From the NCBI RefSeq assembly GCF_004358695.1, contig NZ_SNAA01000004.1:1-64000 (forward strand): a stretch of 64,000 nt of DNA, in the 5' to 3' direction. Position 1 is the first letter of the stretch; each line of letters starts with the position of its first letter. Positions 44,036 through 53,876 of the stretch are shown piece after piece. The stretch is from Palleronia sediminis (GTDB lineage Bacteria > Pseudomonadota > Alphaproteobacteria > Rhodobacterales > Rhodobacteraceae). A program made the position numbers and the translations under genes. Under the pieces are notes generated by a model that was given only the letters and a program-made list of their open reading frames with translations, was not told the DNA's origin and searched no databases.

Positions 44036-44865
44036 GCGACGGCAAGCTCGCCCGGCTGGCCGGTGATTTCGCTGCGCCGGCGCAGGATCATGGCGGCGAC
44101 CCGCTGCAAGGCGAGCCCGCGCATGATGAGAGAGTAGGGCAAGAAGCCCCAGATCGCGATTGCCCATACCATCGCCTGCGGTTGGTCCAGCGAGATCCGC
44201 CCGAAGATCGTATCCGACGACCCGACAAGGACCGGCAGAAGGAACGGCAGGAGAATCCCCAGACCGATATTTATCCGCCCATCCCTGTCCAAACGGTTAA
44301 CGACATCGCCCCCGCGCGTCGGATCGAAGGTCGGCAGGTTGATCCAGACGTTGAAATTGCCCGAGCGGTCCGGCCACGACCCGCGATGAAGCTCGGATAC
44401 GAAGAGCGAGACCGAGATCAGCAGAACCATTACCGTGATGCCGGCGGCCGCCCGGACATGCAGAACGAGGTCGGACGAGGCGTCGAGCGGCAGCATGAGC
44501 CCCGTCAGCCGGATCGGCGACCACGTGAAATCGAGCGCCGAGCCCACGACATGCCCGATGCTCGACACGAAGGCGGTCAGCGACGACGGATCGGTCATGT
44601 CGCGCGCGATCAGGCTGAGCAGCGCGACGGTCAGCAACAGCGACAGGAACCGCGTCCGGTTGAAGGGCGCGGCGTCGCGAAACTCGAAGATGCAGGGATA
44701 GGACGAGCCGTATTCCAGGGCCGTCAGCGCCGCGCCGAACACGGCGACGAAGGCCACGATCTGCGCCGTTTCGGATGGCACCGTCGGAAGGATCAGCGAC
44801 GGGGTCGCCACCAGAAACGCGACAAGGGCGCCGCGCGCAAGATCACCTGCGAGCCTGAGAATCAC
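44032..44865 (-). CDS. integral membrane protein of unknown function
   Basis: This 277-aa protein has about seven hydrophobic segments (for example GALVAFLVATPSLILPTV, IVAFVAVFGAALTALEYG, FLSLLLTVALLSLIA, ITVMVLLISVSLFVSEL, IGLGILLPFLLPVLVG). It contains a soluble stretch WPDRSGNFNVWINLPTFDPTRGGDVV. I do not recognise the family. It overlaps the downstream EEP-like gene by 4 bp, and the two form a pair between leuD and leuB, so a joint role is likely. Confidence 0.7.
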   Translation of the reverse strand: MILRLAGDLARGALVAFLVATPSLILPTVPSETAQIVAFVAVFGAALTALEYGSSYPCIFEFRDAAPFNRTRFLSLLLTVALLSLIARDMTDPSSLTAFVSSIGHVVGSALDFTWSPIRLTGLMLPLDASSDLVLHVRAAAGITVMVLLISVSLFVSELHRGSWPDRSGNFNVWINLPTFDPTRGGDVVNRLDRDGRINIGLGILLPFLLPVLVGSSDTIFGRISLDQPQAMVWAIAIWGFLPYSLIMRGLALQRVAAMILRRRSEITGQPGELAVA

Positions 44866-45069
44866 TGTCTCACTTCCTCAATCCGGACGGGCCCGATGCT
44901 TTGCCGAACCCTTGTTCCATGCCGCCCCGCCATGCGGAGGGGTCTGCCTTATTGTGGTCCAATTTCTGCCCCTATCCGGTCGCGAGCATCAAGATTGCAT
45001 TAACCCTGCCGGAAGGATGAGGCCTTTTCATGGAAAGACTGGTGCGGGATTGCATCATCGCCGCAGCAG

Positions 45070-45096
45070 AAAAAGGGCCGCCCTCGGTGGCGGCCC
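45070..45096 (-). terminator. rho-independent terminator of the leuC-sulfotransferase-leuD operon
   Basis: On the minus strand GGGCCGCC-ACCGAG-GGCGGCCC forms a perfect 8-bp stem with a 6-nt loop followed by a run of five T residues. It lies ~53 bp after the leuD stop codon, in the right place to end the leuC-sulfotransferase-leuD transcript, so the membrane protein gene at 44032 would need its own promoter in 44866-45069. Confidence 0.85.
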
Positions 45097-45148
45097 ATCA
45101 TCTTGTATTTCTCCGCGATTCAGCCCCTAGCCGGGGCGTGTGCCGGCC

Positions 45149-45754
45149 TCAGACCCAAGGGCGGGATTGGGCGGCGCGGGATTCGTAGCTGTCGATGGCG
45201 GCCGATTTCTCCATCGTCAGACCGATATCGTCGAGCCCTTCCATCAGGCAATGCTTGCGAAAGGCGTCGACCTCGAAGGCGATGACCTCGCCCTCCGAGG
45301 TCGTGATCTCCTGCCGCTCGAGATCGACGGTCATGCGCGCGTTCGCACCCTTTTCGGCATCGGCCATCAGCTTGTCGACCTGCTCCTGCGGCAGGGCGAT
45401 GGGCAGGATGCCGTTCTTGAAGCAGTTGTTGTAGAAGATATCCGCGAAGGACGGGGCAACGATGCAGCGGATGCCGAAATCCTTGATCGCCCAGGGCGCG
45501 TGTTCGCGCGACGATCCGCAGCCGAAATTGTCGCCGGCGATCAGGATTTCGGCGTCGCGATAGGCGGGCTGGTTCAGCACGAAACCGGGGATCTCGTTGC
45601 CGTCGTCGTCATAGCGCATCTCGTCGAAGAGGTTCACGCCCAGCCCCTCGCGCTTGATCGTCTTGAGGAACTGTTTGGGGATGATCATATCCGTGTCGAC
45701 ATTGATGAGCGGCAGGGGCGCGGCGATGCCGTGCAGGGTGGTGAACTTTTCCAT
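45149..45754 (-). CDS. leuD: 3-isopropylmalate dehydratase small subunit
   Basis: This 201-aa subunit pairs with LeuC to isomerise 2- to 3-isopropylmalate in leucine synthesis. Motifs are [21 protein letters not shown] at the N-terminus and the active-site loop [24 protein letters not shown]. It is separated from leuC by a sulfotransferase-like gene and ends at a strong terminator. Confidence 0.97.
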   Translation of the reverse strand: MEKFTTLHGIAAPLPLINVDTDMIIPKQFLKTIKREGLGVNLFDEMRYDDDGNEIPGFVLNQPAYRDAEILIAGDNFGCGSSREHAPWAIKDFGIRCIVAPSFADIFYNNCFKNGILPIALPQEQVDKLMADAEKGANARMTVDLERQEITTSEGEVIAFEVDAFRKHCLMEGLDDIGLTMEKSAAIDSYESRAAQSRPWV

Positions 45755-45765
45755 GGGATCTGTCC

Positions 45766-46791
45766 TCAGGATGGGGGTGTCGGTACGAGGTCGGAGCCGA
45801 GCCCGAGCCGGGCCAGCGCGTCGCGGTCCGCCGTGTCGGACCAGAGCCGCGCCGCCGCCGCGATATCCGCGTCGCCGGCCCGCGCGCGCGGCGTTTCGAG
45901 ATCGGTTCCCGCCTGGCTGTGGCGGTCGAGACAGGCCCGGATCGCGGCGTGACGCCCCGCCGGAACCGGGGCGCCGAGGCAGGTTTCGACGGCCGCCACG
46001 GGGTCGTCGAGCAGGGCGCGGAACGTCAGCATCTCCAGCGCGGGGCCGATCCGCGCCATCGCGTTCAGCCCGTGGGACAGGGCGTCGATGCGCCCCGGCA
46101 GCGGGTCGGTCGGGAAATGCCGCGCATTAGAGGCGGCCCACCCCTCGAAGTCTCGGGTCAGCAGGATCGGCCGGAGACCGGTGCCGCAGATCGCCGGGGC
46201 GGCCTGCATTGCCTGGCTGCGGAACTTGAGCACCAGCGGCCCCTCGGGTGCATGACGCGCGACGTGGCCGGTCAGCGCCGTCGCGATCGCGGCCAGCCGA
46301 TCCTGCACCGACTCGTCCGACGGCCATCTGCGCGACAGCGGCCCCAGCGCGGTAAAGGCGTCGAGCTCGGACAGCACGACCGCGCCTGCCGCCGTCAGCG
46401 CCTGGCCCAACAGGGTCGAGCCGCAACGCCCGATGGAAAACAGCGCGATGACCTGACGCGCGGCGGGCGGCGCGAGCGTGTCGAGGGGGCGCATCTCGAT
46501 CCGCTGCGCCTCGGCCGATTGGACGGCATAGGCAAAGGGCCGCCCGGCGAGCCTGTCATAGCCGATATCACAAAGGATCGCCGCCCCGCGGAACGCGTCC
46601 AGCGCATAGACCGAGCCGCCCGTGATCGGTTCGGCCGCGTCGCCCGGCACGAGGTGGCCGGGCTCGATAAAACTGCGATCGCCGGGCGCGGGGCGATCCG
46701 CGACGGCATGGGCGCCCGGCCGAACGGGGCCGGGCGCGAGCAGGGCGGACCGATCCTCCGCCCCTATCGCTGATCGCGATGCGCCATCCAT
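45766..46791 (-). CDS. sulfotransferase family protein inserted between leuC and leuD
   Basis: This 341-aa protein has the P-loop-like 5'-phosphosulfate-binding motif [20 protein letters not shown] near residue 125, and a later [14 protein letters not shown] / [18 protein letters not shown] segment like the 3'-phosphate-binding region of PAPS sulfotransferases. The N-terminal ~110 residues are not recognised. It begins 5 bp after the leuC stop and ends 11 bp before leuD, so all three are one transcript. The acceptor is unknown and its link to leucine synthesis is unclear. Confidence 0.75.
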   Translation of the reverse strand: MDGASRSAIGAEDRSALLAPGPVRPGAHAVADRPAPGDRSFIEPGHLVPGDAAEPITGGSVYALDAFRGAAILCDIGYDRLAGRPFAYAVQSAEAQRIEMRPLDTLAPPAARQVIALFSIGRCGSTLLGQALTAAGAVVLSELDAFTALGPLSRRWPSDESVQDRLAAIATALTGHVARHAPEGPLVLKFRSQAMQAAPAICGTGLRPILLTRDFEGWAASNARHFPTDPLPGRIDALSHGLNAMARIGPALEMLTFRALLDDPVAAVETCLGAPVPAGRHAAIRACLDRHSQAGTDLETPRARAGDADIAAAARLWSDTADRDALARLGLGSDLVPTPPS

Positions 46792-46796
46792 GGCGA

Positions 46797-48218
46797 TCAG
46801 GCCGGTTCGGCCTGCGGCTGCATCAGTTCGCGCACATCCGTCAGGTGCCCCGTGACGGCAGCGGCCGCCGCCATCGCCGGGCTCATCAGGTGGGTGCGTC
46901 CGCCACGGCCCTGCCGCCCTTCGAAGTTGCGGTTCGACGTGGCCGCGCAGCGTTCGCCGGGGGCGAGCTGGTCGGGGTTCATCGCGAGACACATCGAGCA
47001 CCCCGCCATGCGCCATTCGAAACCGGCCTGCCTGAAGATATCGGCCAGCCCCTCTTCCTCGGCCTGGGCGCGCACGAGGCCCGAGCCCGGCACGACCATG
47101 GCACGCTTTACCTTGATCTTTTTGCCCTCGAGGATCCTGGCCGCGGCCCGCAGATCCTCGATGCGGCCATTGGTGCACGAGCCGATGAACACGGTGTCGA
47201 TCTCGATATCGCTGAGCTTCTGGCCGGGCTCGAGCCCCATGTAGTCGAGCGACCGGCGCGCGGCGCCGACCTTGCCGCCGGTGAAATCCGACGGGTCGGG
47301 CACGTTGGCGGTGATCGGCAGCACGTCCTCGGGCGAGGTGCCCCAGGTGACGACCGGGGCGATATCCTCGCCCTTCAGCGTCACGACCTTGTCCCAATGC
47401 GCGTCCTCATCGGATTGCAGCGTTTTCCACCAGGCAAGCGCGGCCTCCCACTGCGCGCCCTTGGGGGCGTGGGGGCGGCCTCTGACATAGGCGAAAGTCG
47501 TCTCGTCCGGCGCGATCAGGCCGGCGCGGGCGCCGCCCTCGATGGCCATGTTGCAGACCGTCATGCGGCCTTCCATCGACAAGGCGCGGATGGCCTCGCC
47601 GCAATACTCGATGACATAGCCGGTGCCGCCCGCCGTCCCGGTATGTCCGATCACCGACAGGGTGATGTCCTTGGCGGTCACGCCCGGCGCGAGCTTGCCG
47701 GTGATCTCGACCTTCATGTTCTTGGACTTGGTCTGGATGAGGGTCTGCGTGGCCAGCACATGCTCGACCTCGGAGGTGCCGATGCCGTGGGCCAGCGCGC
47801 CGAAGGCGCCGTGCGTCGCGGTATGGCTGTCGCCGCAGACGACCGTCATGCCGGGCAGGGTCCAGCCCTGTTCGGGGCCGATGATATGGACGATGCCCTG
47901 GCGCACGTCCGAGACCGGATAATAATGGATGCCGAACTCGCGCGCGTTGCGGTCGAGCGCCTCGACCTGGATGCGGCTTTCCTCATTCTCGATCCCGGCC
48001 TCGCGGCCTTCGGTGGTGGGCACGTTGTGATCGGGCACGGCGATGGTGTTGCCGGGCTTGCGCACCGTGCGGCCGCTCATCCGAAGCCCCTCGAAGGCCT
48101 GCGGGCTCGTCACCTCGTGGACGAGGTGGCGGTCGATATAGAGCAGGCTGGTGCCGTCCTCGGCGCAATCGACGAGGTGGGCGTCCCAGATTTTGTCATA
48201 GAGGGTCTTGCCGGTCAT
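46797..48218 (-). CDS. leuC: 3-isopropylmalate dehydratase large subunit
   Basis: This 473-aa aconitase-family subunit carries the [4Fe-4S] cluster. Motifs include [50 protein letters not shown] (first Cys ligand) and [13 protein letters not shown] (the CxxC ligands), plus [21 protein letters not shown] near the C-terminus. It is the first large gene of the leuC-sulfotransferase-leuD operon; GGAGAGAGACC is its ribosome binding site. A 28-codon open frame lies upstream on the same strand. Confidence 0.97.
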   Translation of the reverse strand: MTGKTLYDKIWDAHLVDCAEDGTSLLYIDRHLVHEVTSPQAFEGLRMSGRTVRKPGNTIAVPDHNVPTTEGREAGIENEESRIQVEALDRNAREFGIHYYPVSDVRQGIVHIIGPEQGWTLPGMTVVCGDSHTATHGAFGALAHGIGTSEVEHVLATQTLIQTKSKNMKVEITGKLAPGVTAKDITLSVIGHTGTAGGTGYVIEYCGEAIRALSMEGRMTVCNMAIEGGARAGLIAPDETTFAYVRGRPHAPKGAQWEAALAWWKTLQSDEDAHWDKVVTLKGEDIAPVVTWGTSPEDVLPITANVPDPSDFTGGKVGAARRSLDYMGLEPGQKLSDIEIDTVFIGSCTNGRIEDLRAAARILEGKKIKVKRAMVVPGSGLVRAQAEEEGLADIFRQAGFEWRMAGCSMCLAMNPDQLAPGERCAATSNRNFEGRQGRGGRTHLMSPAMAAAAAVTGHLTDVRELMQPQAEPA

Positions 48219-48282
48219 GGTCTCTCTCCGGTTGAGAGGGATGGAAAGGGGCGGGAAACATGCGGGGCGCGGGTCGCCCGCG

Positions 48283-48369
48283 TCAGGCGCGTGCGAGGAT
48301 CGACCGGCTGTCGCCGATGAAACGCTCGGTAAGGCGGGCGCGGTCGCCCATGTCGAACACGGTTTCCAT
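48283..48369 (-). CDS. possible 28-aa leader peptide upstream of leuC
   Basis: [20 protein letters not shown]... is a 28-codon open frame that ends 64 bp before leuC on the same strand. A TATAGT -10-like hexamer (minus strand, 48383-48378) would place the transcript start 2-3 bp before the ATG, so translation could be leaderless. It has no leucine-codon run, so it is not a classic attenuator peptide. Coding status rests on position and the promoter-like element only. Confidence 0.4.
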   Translation of the reverse strand: METVFDMGDRARLTERFIGDSRSILARA

Positions 48370-48465
48370 GGGCCGCGACTATAGACAAACCCCGCCCCCG
48401 AGGGAAGCGGCGATGCCGCCGCGCATCCGCTTGCGCCGATGGCCGCGGGCGGGCACCTTTCGACG

Positions 48466-49788
48466 ATGGAATCCGAGCTTTCCTCAGTCGCGACCGAGCT
48501 CGGCGACATCTGGTCGCTGGTGCGGCTGCAATTTCAGAATCTCGCCCTGCCGTCGCGCCTGTGGCAGCTCGCGCTGATCGCCCTCGCGCTTGTCCTGGCC
48601 GAACTTGCCCGCCACTTGCTGACGCCGCGCATGCGCAACTGGATGCGCAGCCTCGAGGGGATGCCGATGTGGCGCCTGCGGGCGCTGCTGGTGGTCAACC
48701 GGCGGATCCGGCTGATCGCCTTCACCGCCGCGATGTGGGCGTTCTACCTGATCGTCCGCGCGATCACGCCCTTTCCGTCGCGCAGTTTCATCCTTGAGCT
48801 GGTGGCGACGCTTTCGGCGGGGTGGTTGCTGGTGGTCTTCGGCTCGCGGCTCGTGCGCAACCCGCTGCTCAGCTCGGTCGTGCGCTGGGGGTTGCTGGTC
48901 TATGTCACGCTCTGGATTCTCGGCCTGCGGGACGAGATCGCCGATACGCTCGACCAGCTCGCCTTTTCCGTGGGCGAGCTGCGTCTCAGCGCGCTGACGC
49001 TGCTCAGCGCGGCGGCGGCGCTGACGCTGCTGTTCGTCGCCGCGCGGTTTCTCACGCGGATCGGCACGGATCGCATCCGCAGCACCGAAGACCTGAGCCC
49101 GTCGCTGCGCGTTCTGCTGGTCAAGGTGCTTCAGATCGCGGCCTACGGGCTGGCCGTCTATGCGGCGCTCAAGCTGACCGGGGTGGACCTGACCGGGCTC
49201 GCGTTCCTGTCGGGCGCCATCGGCGTCGGGCTGGGTTTCGGGTTGCAAAAGGTCGTGTCGAACCTCGTGTCGGGGGTCATCATCCTGCTCGACAAGTCGA
49301 TCAAGCCCGGAGACGTCATCAGCATCGGCGAGACCTTCGGCTGGGTGAACACGCTGGGTGCGCGCTATACCGCGATCACGACGCGCGACGGCAAGGAATA
49401 CCTGATCCCGAACGAGGATCTCATCACCGGGCAGGTGGTGAACTGGTCGCATTCCAACAATTTCGTCCGGCTCGACGTGCATTTCGGCACCGCCTATGGC
49501 GATGACCCGCATCTGGTACGCAAGGTCGCCATCGCCGCGGCCGTCGGGGTCGACCGCGTTTTGCCAGATCATCCGCCGGTCTGTCACATCGTGGGTTTCG
49601 GCGATTCGTCGGTCGACTACATCCTGCGCTTCTGGATCACCGACCCGACCGGCGGGCTGACCAATATCCGGGGCAATGTCTATCTCGCGCTGTGGGACGC
49701 GTTCCGCGAGAACGGCATCTCGATTCCCTTCCCGCAGCGTGAGGTCCGCGTCCTCGGCGACGGCACGCCCGGTCGTGCGGCGGACTGA
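48466..49788 (+). CDS. mechanosensitive ion channel protein (MscS family)
   Basis: This ~440-aa protein has about six membrane segments and an MscS core: [55 protein letters not shown]. The C-terminal cage ends [13 protein letters not shown], typical of longer MscS homologues. Neither candidate start (48439 or 48466) has a clear ribosome binding site; 48466 gives an N-terminus beginning [12 protein letters not shown]. It is divergent from leuC. Confidence 0.9.
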   Translation: MESELSSVATELGDIWSLVRLQFQNLALPSRLWQLALIALALVLAELARHLLTPRMRNWMRSLEGMPMWRLRALLVVNRRIRLIAFTAAMWAFYLIVRAITPFPSRSFILELVATLSAGWLLVVFGSRLVRNPLLSSVVRWGLLVYVTLWILGLRDEIADTLDQLAFSVGELRLSALTLLSAAAALTLLFVAARFLTRIGTDRIRSTEDLSPSLRVLLVKVLQIAAYGLAVYAALKLTGVDLTGLAFLSGAIGVGLGFGLQKVVSNLVSGVIILLDKSIKPGDVISIGETFGWVNTLGARYTAITTRDGKEYLIPNEDLITGQVVNWSHSNNFVRLDVHFGTAYGDDPHLVRKVAIAAAVGVDRVLPDHPPVCHIVGFGDSSVDYILRFWITDPTGGLTNIRGNVYLALWDAFRENGISIPFPQREVRVLGDGTPGRAAD

Positions 49789-49827
49789 ACCCTTGCACGC
49801 TGAGGGGTGCCGCCCCATTTTCGCGCC

Positions 49828-50151
49828 ATGTCATGGTTATCGCGCATCGCCGAACGCCTGATCGAGGAAGCCCGCGACGCCGGCGATCTCGACCGCCTCA
49901 AGGGCGCGGGCAAGCCGCTGCCCGCGTCATCGGTCGATAGCGGGCTCGATCCGATCGAGGCGGCCGGGTTCCGTATCATGAAACAGGAAGGCGTCGTTCC
50001 CGCCGAGGTCCAGCTGCGGCGCAAGCTGGCCGAGGACCGCGCCCGGCTGGCCGCGACGACCGACCCCGAGGCGCGCCGCGCCGCCATGGCCGAGCTGGCC
50101 GCCACCGAGATGCGTTACAACATGGCGACCGAGCGGCGACGCCGCTTTTAG
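49828..50151 (+). CDS. DUF1992 / DnaJ-homologue subfamily C member 28-like protein
   Basis: This 107-aa soluble protein has the DUF1992 pattern: RIAERLIEEARDAGDLDRLKGAGKPLP ... IMKQEGVVPAEVQLRRKLAEDRARL, then a basic tail (MATERRRRF). The function is unknown. The ATG at 49828 follows SHORT spacing after the MscS gene, with which it may be co-transcribed (39-bp gap), and tspO follows 37 bp later. Confidence 0.85.
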   Translation: MSWLSRIAERLIEEARDAGDLDRLKGAGKPLPASSVDSGLDPIEAAGFRIMKQEGVVPAEVQLRRKLAEDRARLAATTDPEARRAAMAELAATEMRYNMATERRRRF

Positions 50152-50188
50152 GATAGACAGCCCGCCGGGACGGTCTAGCTTGTCGCAG

Positions 50189-50659
50189 ATGGATTGGATC
50201 TTGTTCCTCATCTTTCTCGTGTCCTGCGCCGGGGCGGGAACGACCGGCGCCGTGTTCCAGCCCGGCGACTGGTATCGCGCGCTCAACAAGCCGCGCTGGA
50301 CGCCGCCCGACTGGCTGTTCCCGGTGGCGTGGACGACGCTTTACCTGTGTATCGCGGGCGCGGCGGCACGGGTCGCCCCGCTGGACGGCAGCGGCTATGC
50401 CATGGGGTTCTTTGCGGTGCAGATCGCGTTCAACACGCTCTGGACCCCGATATTCTTCGGGCTGCACCGGATGCGCGGCGCGCTGCTCGTGCTGACGGTG
50501 CTGTGGCTGGCGGTGCTGGCGACGTTGCTGGCGTTCTGGGCGCTCGACCCGATCGCGGGGCTGCTTTTCGTGCCCTATCTCGCCTGGGTGACGGTCGCCT
50601 TTGCCCTCAATCTCAGCGTATGGCGCCTGAACCGCGACAACCCCGCCGTCACGACCTGA
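50189..50659 (+). CDS. tspO: TspO/MBR family tryptophan-rich sensory protein
   Basis: This 156-aa outer- or inner-membrane protein has five hydrophobic segments and the TspO signatures NKPRWTPPDWLFPVAWTTLY and FNTLWTPIFFGLHRM, with many Trp residues. In Rhodobacter sphaeroides TspO binds tetrapyrroles and represses photosynthesis genes under oxygen, and its gene lies beside crtC. ATG 50189 is used; a TTG at 50180, preceded by GGGACGG, is a good alternative (159 aa). Here an MscS-type gene separates it from crtC. Confidence 0.94.
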   Translation: MDWILFLIFLVSCAGAGTTGAVFQPGDWYRALNKPRWTPPDWLFPVAWTTLYLCIAGAAARVAPLDGSGYAMGFFAVQIAFNTLWTPIFFGLHRMRGALLVLTVLWLAVLATLLAFWALDPIAGLLFVPYLAWVTVAFALNLSVWRLNRDNPAVTT

Positions 50660-50750
50660 TCGGCAGGATGCCGCCCAGGCCGTTCGGCGCAAGCGGCCGA
50701 CGGTCGGGCCGCGCGTTGCCCATCCGAACCACCTATCGCGCCGAGGCCCC

Positions 50751-52970
50751 ATGACCGCGATCATCCGTCTTGTCGCAGCGTTCCTGCTTGCCGCGAGTTT
50801 CGTGCCCGCCGTTCAGGCGCAATCCCTTTTCCCCGGTCAGGACGCCCCGGCCGAGACCACGTCCCCCCAGGAAGAGCGCAGCGCGGTCGACCTGCTGATC
50901 GACGTGATCTCGGACGATGCGGCCCGCGCCGAGCTGATCGAGCGGCTGAGCGCGGCGCAGGACGCAAGCGAGGCCGCGACCCTCGCGCCCGAGGATGCCG
51001 CGGCCGATGAAGATGACTCTTTCGGGCGGCGGATCGCCACGGTCACGCAGGATCTGGCCGCGACGATCACCGACGACATCGCGACATTCTGGGCGCGGCT
51101 GGCCGCGGCCCCGAACACCTTTGCGGGGCTGTCGTCGCTTTCTCCGGGGGCGTTCATCTCGGCGGTGTCCGACCTGCTCATCATCTTCGTGGTCACGGTC
51201 GGGGTGTTCATCGCGCTGCGCAGCCGCGCCAAGATCCGGTTCAGGCGGTTCGGCGCCGAGGCCGATGGTGCCCCGGTCGCCAAGGCCATCGGGCTTTACT
51301 TCGCCTCGGCCGCGCTCGACCTGGCCACGGTGCTTTGCGCCTGGGTCATCGGCTATGTCCTGGCCGCGACGCTGCTGGGTGGCTACGGATCCGTCGGCAT
51401 CCGGCAATCGCTTTATCTCAACGCGTTCCTCGTGGTCGAGACGCTCAAGGTCGGGCTGCGGATGGTGCTGTCGCCCTCCACGCGCTGCCTGCGGCCGCTG
51501 CCCATCGGCGACCGCGCCGCGCGTTACCTGTCCACGCGGATCGGGCTGATCGTAAGCATCGTGGGCTATGGATCGCTCCTGATCGTGCCCATCGTGAACC
51601 GGCAGGCAAGCTATGCGGCCGGGCGCGCGGTCACGGCGGTTCTTGCCCTCACGGTTCTGGCGTTGGCCCTGTGGATGGTGCTGCGGCACCGCCGGGACGT
51701 GACGCGCTGGCTGATCGGCGAGGATCGCGGGATCAAGCGGCGCGGCTCGGTCAGGTTCCTGGCGCGCAACTGGCACTGGCCGGTTCTGATCTACCTGCTC
51801 GGCATCTTTGCGGTGGCGCTGGCCGGGCCCAGCCGCGCCATCTTCTCGACGCTCTTCACCTCGGGGCAGGTCATCCTGACCATCGTGGCGGGCATCGCCG
51901 TGGCGGGGCTGCTCACCGGCTGGATGAAGCGCGGGATCGCCCTGCCCGATGCGCTGACACAGCGGATACCGCTGCTTCAGTCCCGGGTGAACAAGTTCGT
52001 GCCCGCGGTGCTGTTCGTCATCCGCACGATCATCGTCATCTTCGTGGTGGCCGTCGCGCTGGATGCGCTGGGCTTTTTCGACCTGCGCGAGATCCTCGCG
52101 GGCGATCTGGGGCTGCGCCTGACGGGCACGACCATAACCGTCGTCCTGGTGCTGATCGTAGCCTTCGCCATCTGGCTCGCGCTGACGAGCTATGTCGAAT
52201 ACCGGCTCAACCCGGCCTATGGGCAGATCGCGACCCCGCGCGAGAACACGCTGCTCACCCTGGCGCGCAATGCGGGGACGATCGCGCTGGTCGTCGTGAC
52301 GCTGATGATCGTGCTGGCCGAGATCGGCCTGAACATCGCGCCGCTGCTCGCCTCGGCGGGGGTGCTGGGACTTGCCATCGGGTTCGGCGCGCAAAAGCTG
52401 GTGCAGGACATCATCACCGGGCTGTTCATCCAGTTCGAGAACGCGATCAACGTGGGCGACGTCATCAGCGCCGGGACGGCGACGGGCGTGGTCGAGCGGC
52501 TGACCATCCGTTCGGTGTCGATCCGGGACGTGTCGGGGGTCTATCACATCATCCCGTTCTCGTCGGTAGACATGGTCAGCAATTTCATGCGCGATTTCAG
52601 CTATGCGCTGATCGACATGGGGATCGCCTATCGCGAGGATGTCGCGGATGCGAAACGCGCCATGCACGATGCGTTCGACGAACTGCGCGCCGACCCCGAA
52701 AAGGGCGCGCTGATCCTCGACGACATGGAATGGTTCGGCGTCGATGCCTTTGCCGACAGCGCCGTGATCTGCCGGGTGCGGATCAAGACCGTGGCGGGTC
52801 AGCAATGGGCGATCACCCGCGCTTATAACGAGATCCTGAAACGCATCTTCGACGCGCGCGGCATCGAGATCCCGTTCCCGCACCAGACGATCTATCTGGG
52901 CGAGCGCAAGGACGGCTCGACCCAGACGTTCCATCTGACCCGCGACGACAAGGACGCCGCGGCGGAATAG
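50751..52970 (+). CDS. large mechanosensitive channel, YbiO/MscM-like (MscS family)
   Basis: This 739-aa protein has a signal peptide (LVAAFLLAASFVPAVQAQ), a ~120-residue periplasmic segment, about ten membrane helices, then the MscS core SAGVLGLAIGFGAQKLVQDIITGLFIQFENAINVGDVISAG and a cytosolic cage. Its size and layout match E. coli YbiO (741 aa). It starts 91 bp after tspO and converges with crtC. Its place between tspO and crtC is unusual. Confidence 0.9.
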   Translation: MTAIIRLVAAFLLAASFVPAVQAQSLFPGQDAPAETTSPQEERSAVDLLIDVISDDAARAELIERLSAAQDASEAATLAPEDAAADEDDSFGRRIATVTQDLAATITDDIATFWARLAAAPNTFAGLSSLSPGAFISAVSDLLIIFVVTVGVFIALRSRAKIRFRRFGAEADGAPVAKAIGLYFASAALDLATVLCAWVIGYVLAATLLGGYGSVGIRQSLYLNAFLVVETLKVGLRMVLSPSTRCLRPLPIGDRAARYLSTRIGLIVSIVGYGSLLIVPIVNRQASYAAGRAVTAVLALTVLALALWMVLRHRRDVTRWLIGEDRGIKRRGSVRFLARNWHWPVLIYLLGIFAVALAGPSRAIFSTLFTSGQVILTIVAGIAVAGLLTGWMKRGIALPDALTQRIPLLQSRVNKFVPAVLFVIRTIIVIFVVAVALDALGFFDLREILAGDLGLRLTGTTITVVLVLIVAFAIWLALTSYVEYRLNPAYGQIATPRENTLLTLARNAGTIALVVVTLMIVLAEIGLNIAPLLASAGVLGLAIGFGAQKLVQDIITGLFIQFENAINVGDVISAGTATGVVERLTIRSVSIRDVSGVYHIIPFSSVDMVSNFMRDFSYALIDMGIAYREDVADAKRAMHDAFDELRADPEKGALILDDMEWFGVDAFADSAVICRVRIKTVAGQQWAITRAYNEILKRIFDARGIEIPFPHQTIYLGERKDGSTQTFHLTRDDKDAAAE

Positions 52971-52973
52971 CGC

Positions 52974-53876
52974 TCAGGGCCAGCGCGCCCGCCGCGGCAC
53001 CCGCATGGCGACCAGCGGCATCAGCCACGGGCCGCGCAGGCGGTCGCAATCGAGCACCTCGTGCACCCCGGTCGAGCGATGGCCCCTGACCGTCGTCTCG
53101 ACCGCCGCGCGCGCATAGAAGGGCGCGTCGAGCATCCCCAGCACCTGCTGGGGCTTGGTGCCCGGATCGCCCCGCGTCTCGCGCGACAACTGCCAGAACG
53201 TGCGCGAGATCGAGAGCTTGGGCAGATCAAGCACCTCGACGCGGCCATCGTGGTGAAACAGGAACCCCGCGTCGCGTGTGCTGCCGTCGCGCATCCGCGC
53301 GTCGTAGAAACAGGCGGCACCCTCGGGCGTGGGAAAGCGGCCCCAGGTCCAGCGCGAGAAATCGGCCTCGAGCGCGCTGGTGCCGAAATTGCTGTCGAAA
53401 TAACCCTCGCCCTCCCAGGCGGGCTGGCCCTCGATCTCGACCCGGATGCGCGAGACGGGCGCGAACGGGCGCCAGACATGCTCGCCCCCGGCGCTCAGCG
53501 GCAGCTCGACCCCGGTGATCGCCGCGGGGGTGACGATAACGCGGCCGCGCACCCGTCCGAGCCGCGGCGGGGCGCCGCGTTCGTCGAACTCCACGATCAG
53601 CCTGTCGCCGTGCCAAGTCATGGTCGACGGTCCGATGGTCAGCTTGTCGTTCTCGGTCCTGAGCGCATCGCGCCCCCGGTCGGTCATCGCGAAAACGCCG
53701 CCGCCCGCGCCGTAGGTGGCGACGTTCATGCAGCAATTGTTCTCGGGATCGCGCCGCCCGCTCCAGCGATACCAGGGCGAAAAGACCGAGCCTATGAACC
53801 CGATGATCGAGATGCCGCGGGTCTTGTCGTCGCTGATCCCGTCGACATACCACCAGCAATACCCGTCCGCAGGCAC
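52974..53876 (-). CDS. crtC: CrtC, carotenoid 1,2-hydratase (hydroxyneurosporene synthase)
   Basis: This ~300-aa protein adds water to the end double bond of neurosporene or lycopene in spheroidene/spirilloxanthin synthesis. Family features are ADGYCWWYVDGISDD, IIGFIGSVFSPWYRWSGRRDPENNCCMNVATYG, and RWTWGRFPTPEGAACFYDA. The given start is a GTG at 53876, but family-like sequence (NFDIEVPADGY) continues upstream of it in the same frame, and no canonical start is found there. The reading frame is embedded in the 3' end of crtD. The start is therefore uncertain. Confidence 0.85.
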   Translation of the reverse strand: MPADGYCWWYVDGISDDKTRGISIIGFIGSVFSPWYRWSGRRDPENNCCMNVATYGAGGGVFAMTDRGRDALRTENDKLTIGPSTMTWHGDRLIVEFDERGAPPRLGRVRGRVIVTPAAITGVELPLSAGGEHVWRPFAPVSRIRVEIEGQPAWEGEGYFDSNFGTSALEADFSRWTWGRFPTPEGAACFYDARMRDGSTRDAGFLFHHDGRVEVLDLPKLSISRTFWQLSRETRGDPGTKPQQVLGMLDAPFYARAAVETTVRGHRSTGVHEVLDCDRLRGPWLMPLVAMRVPRRARWP

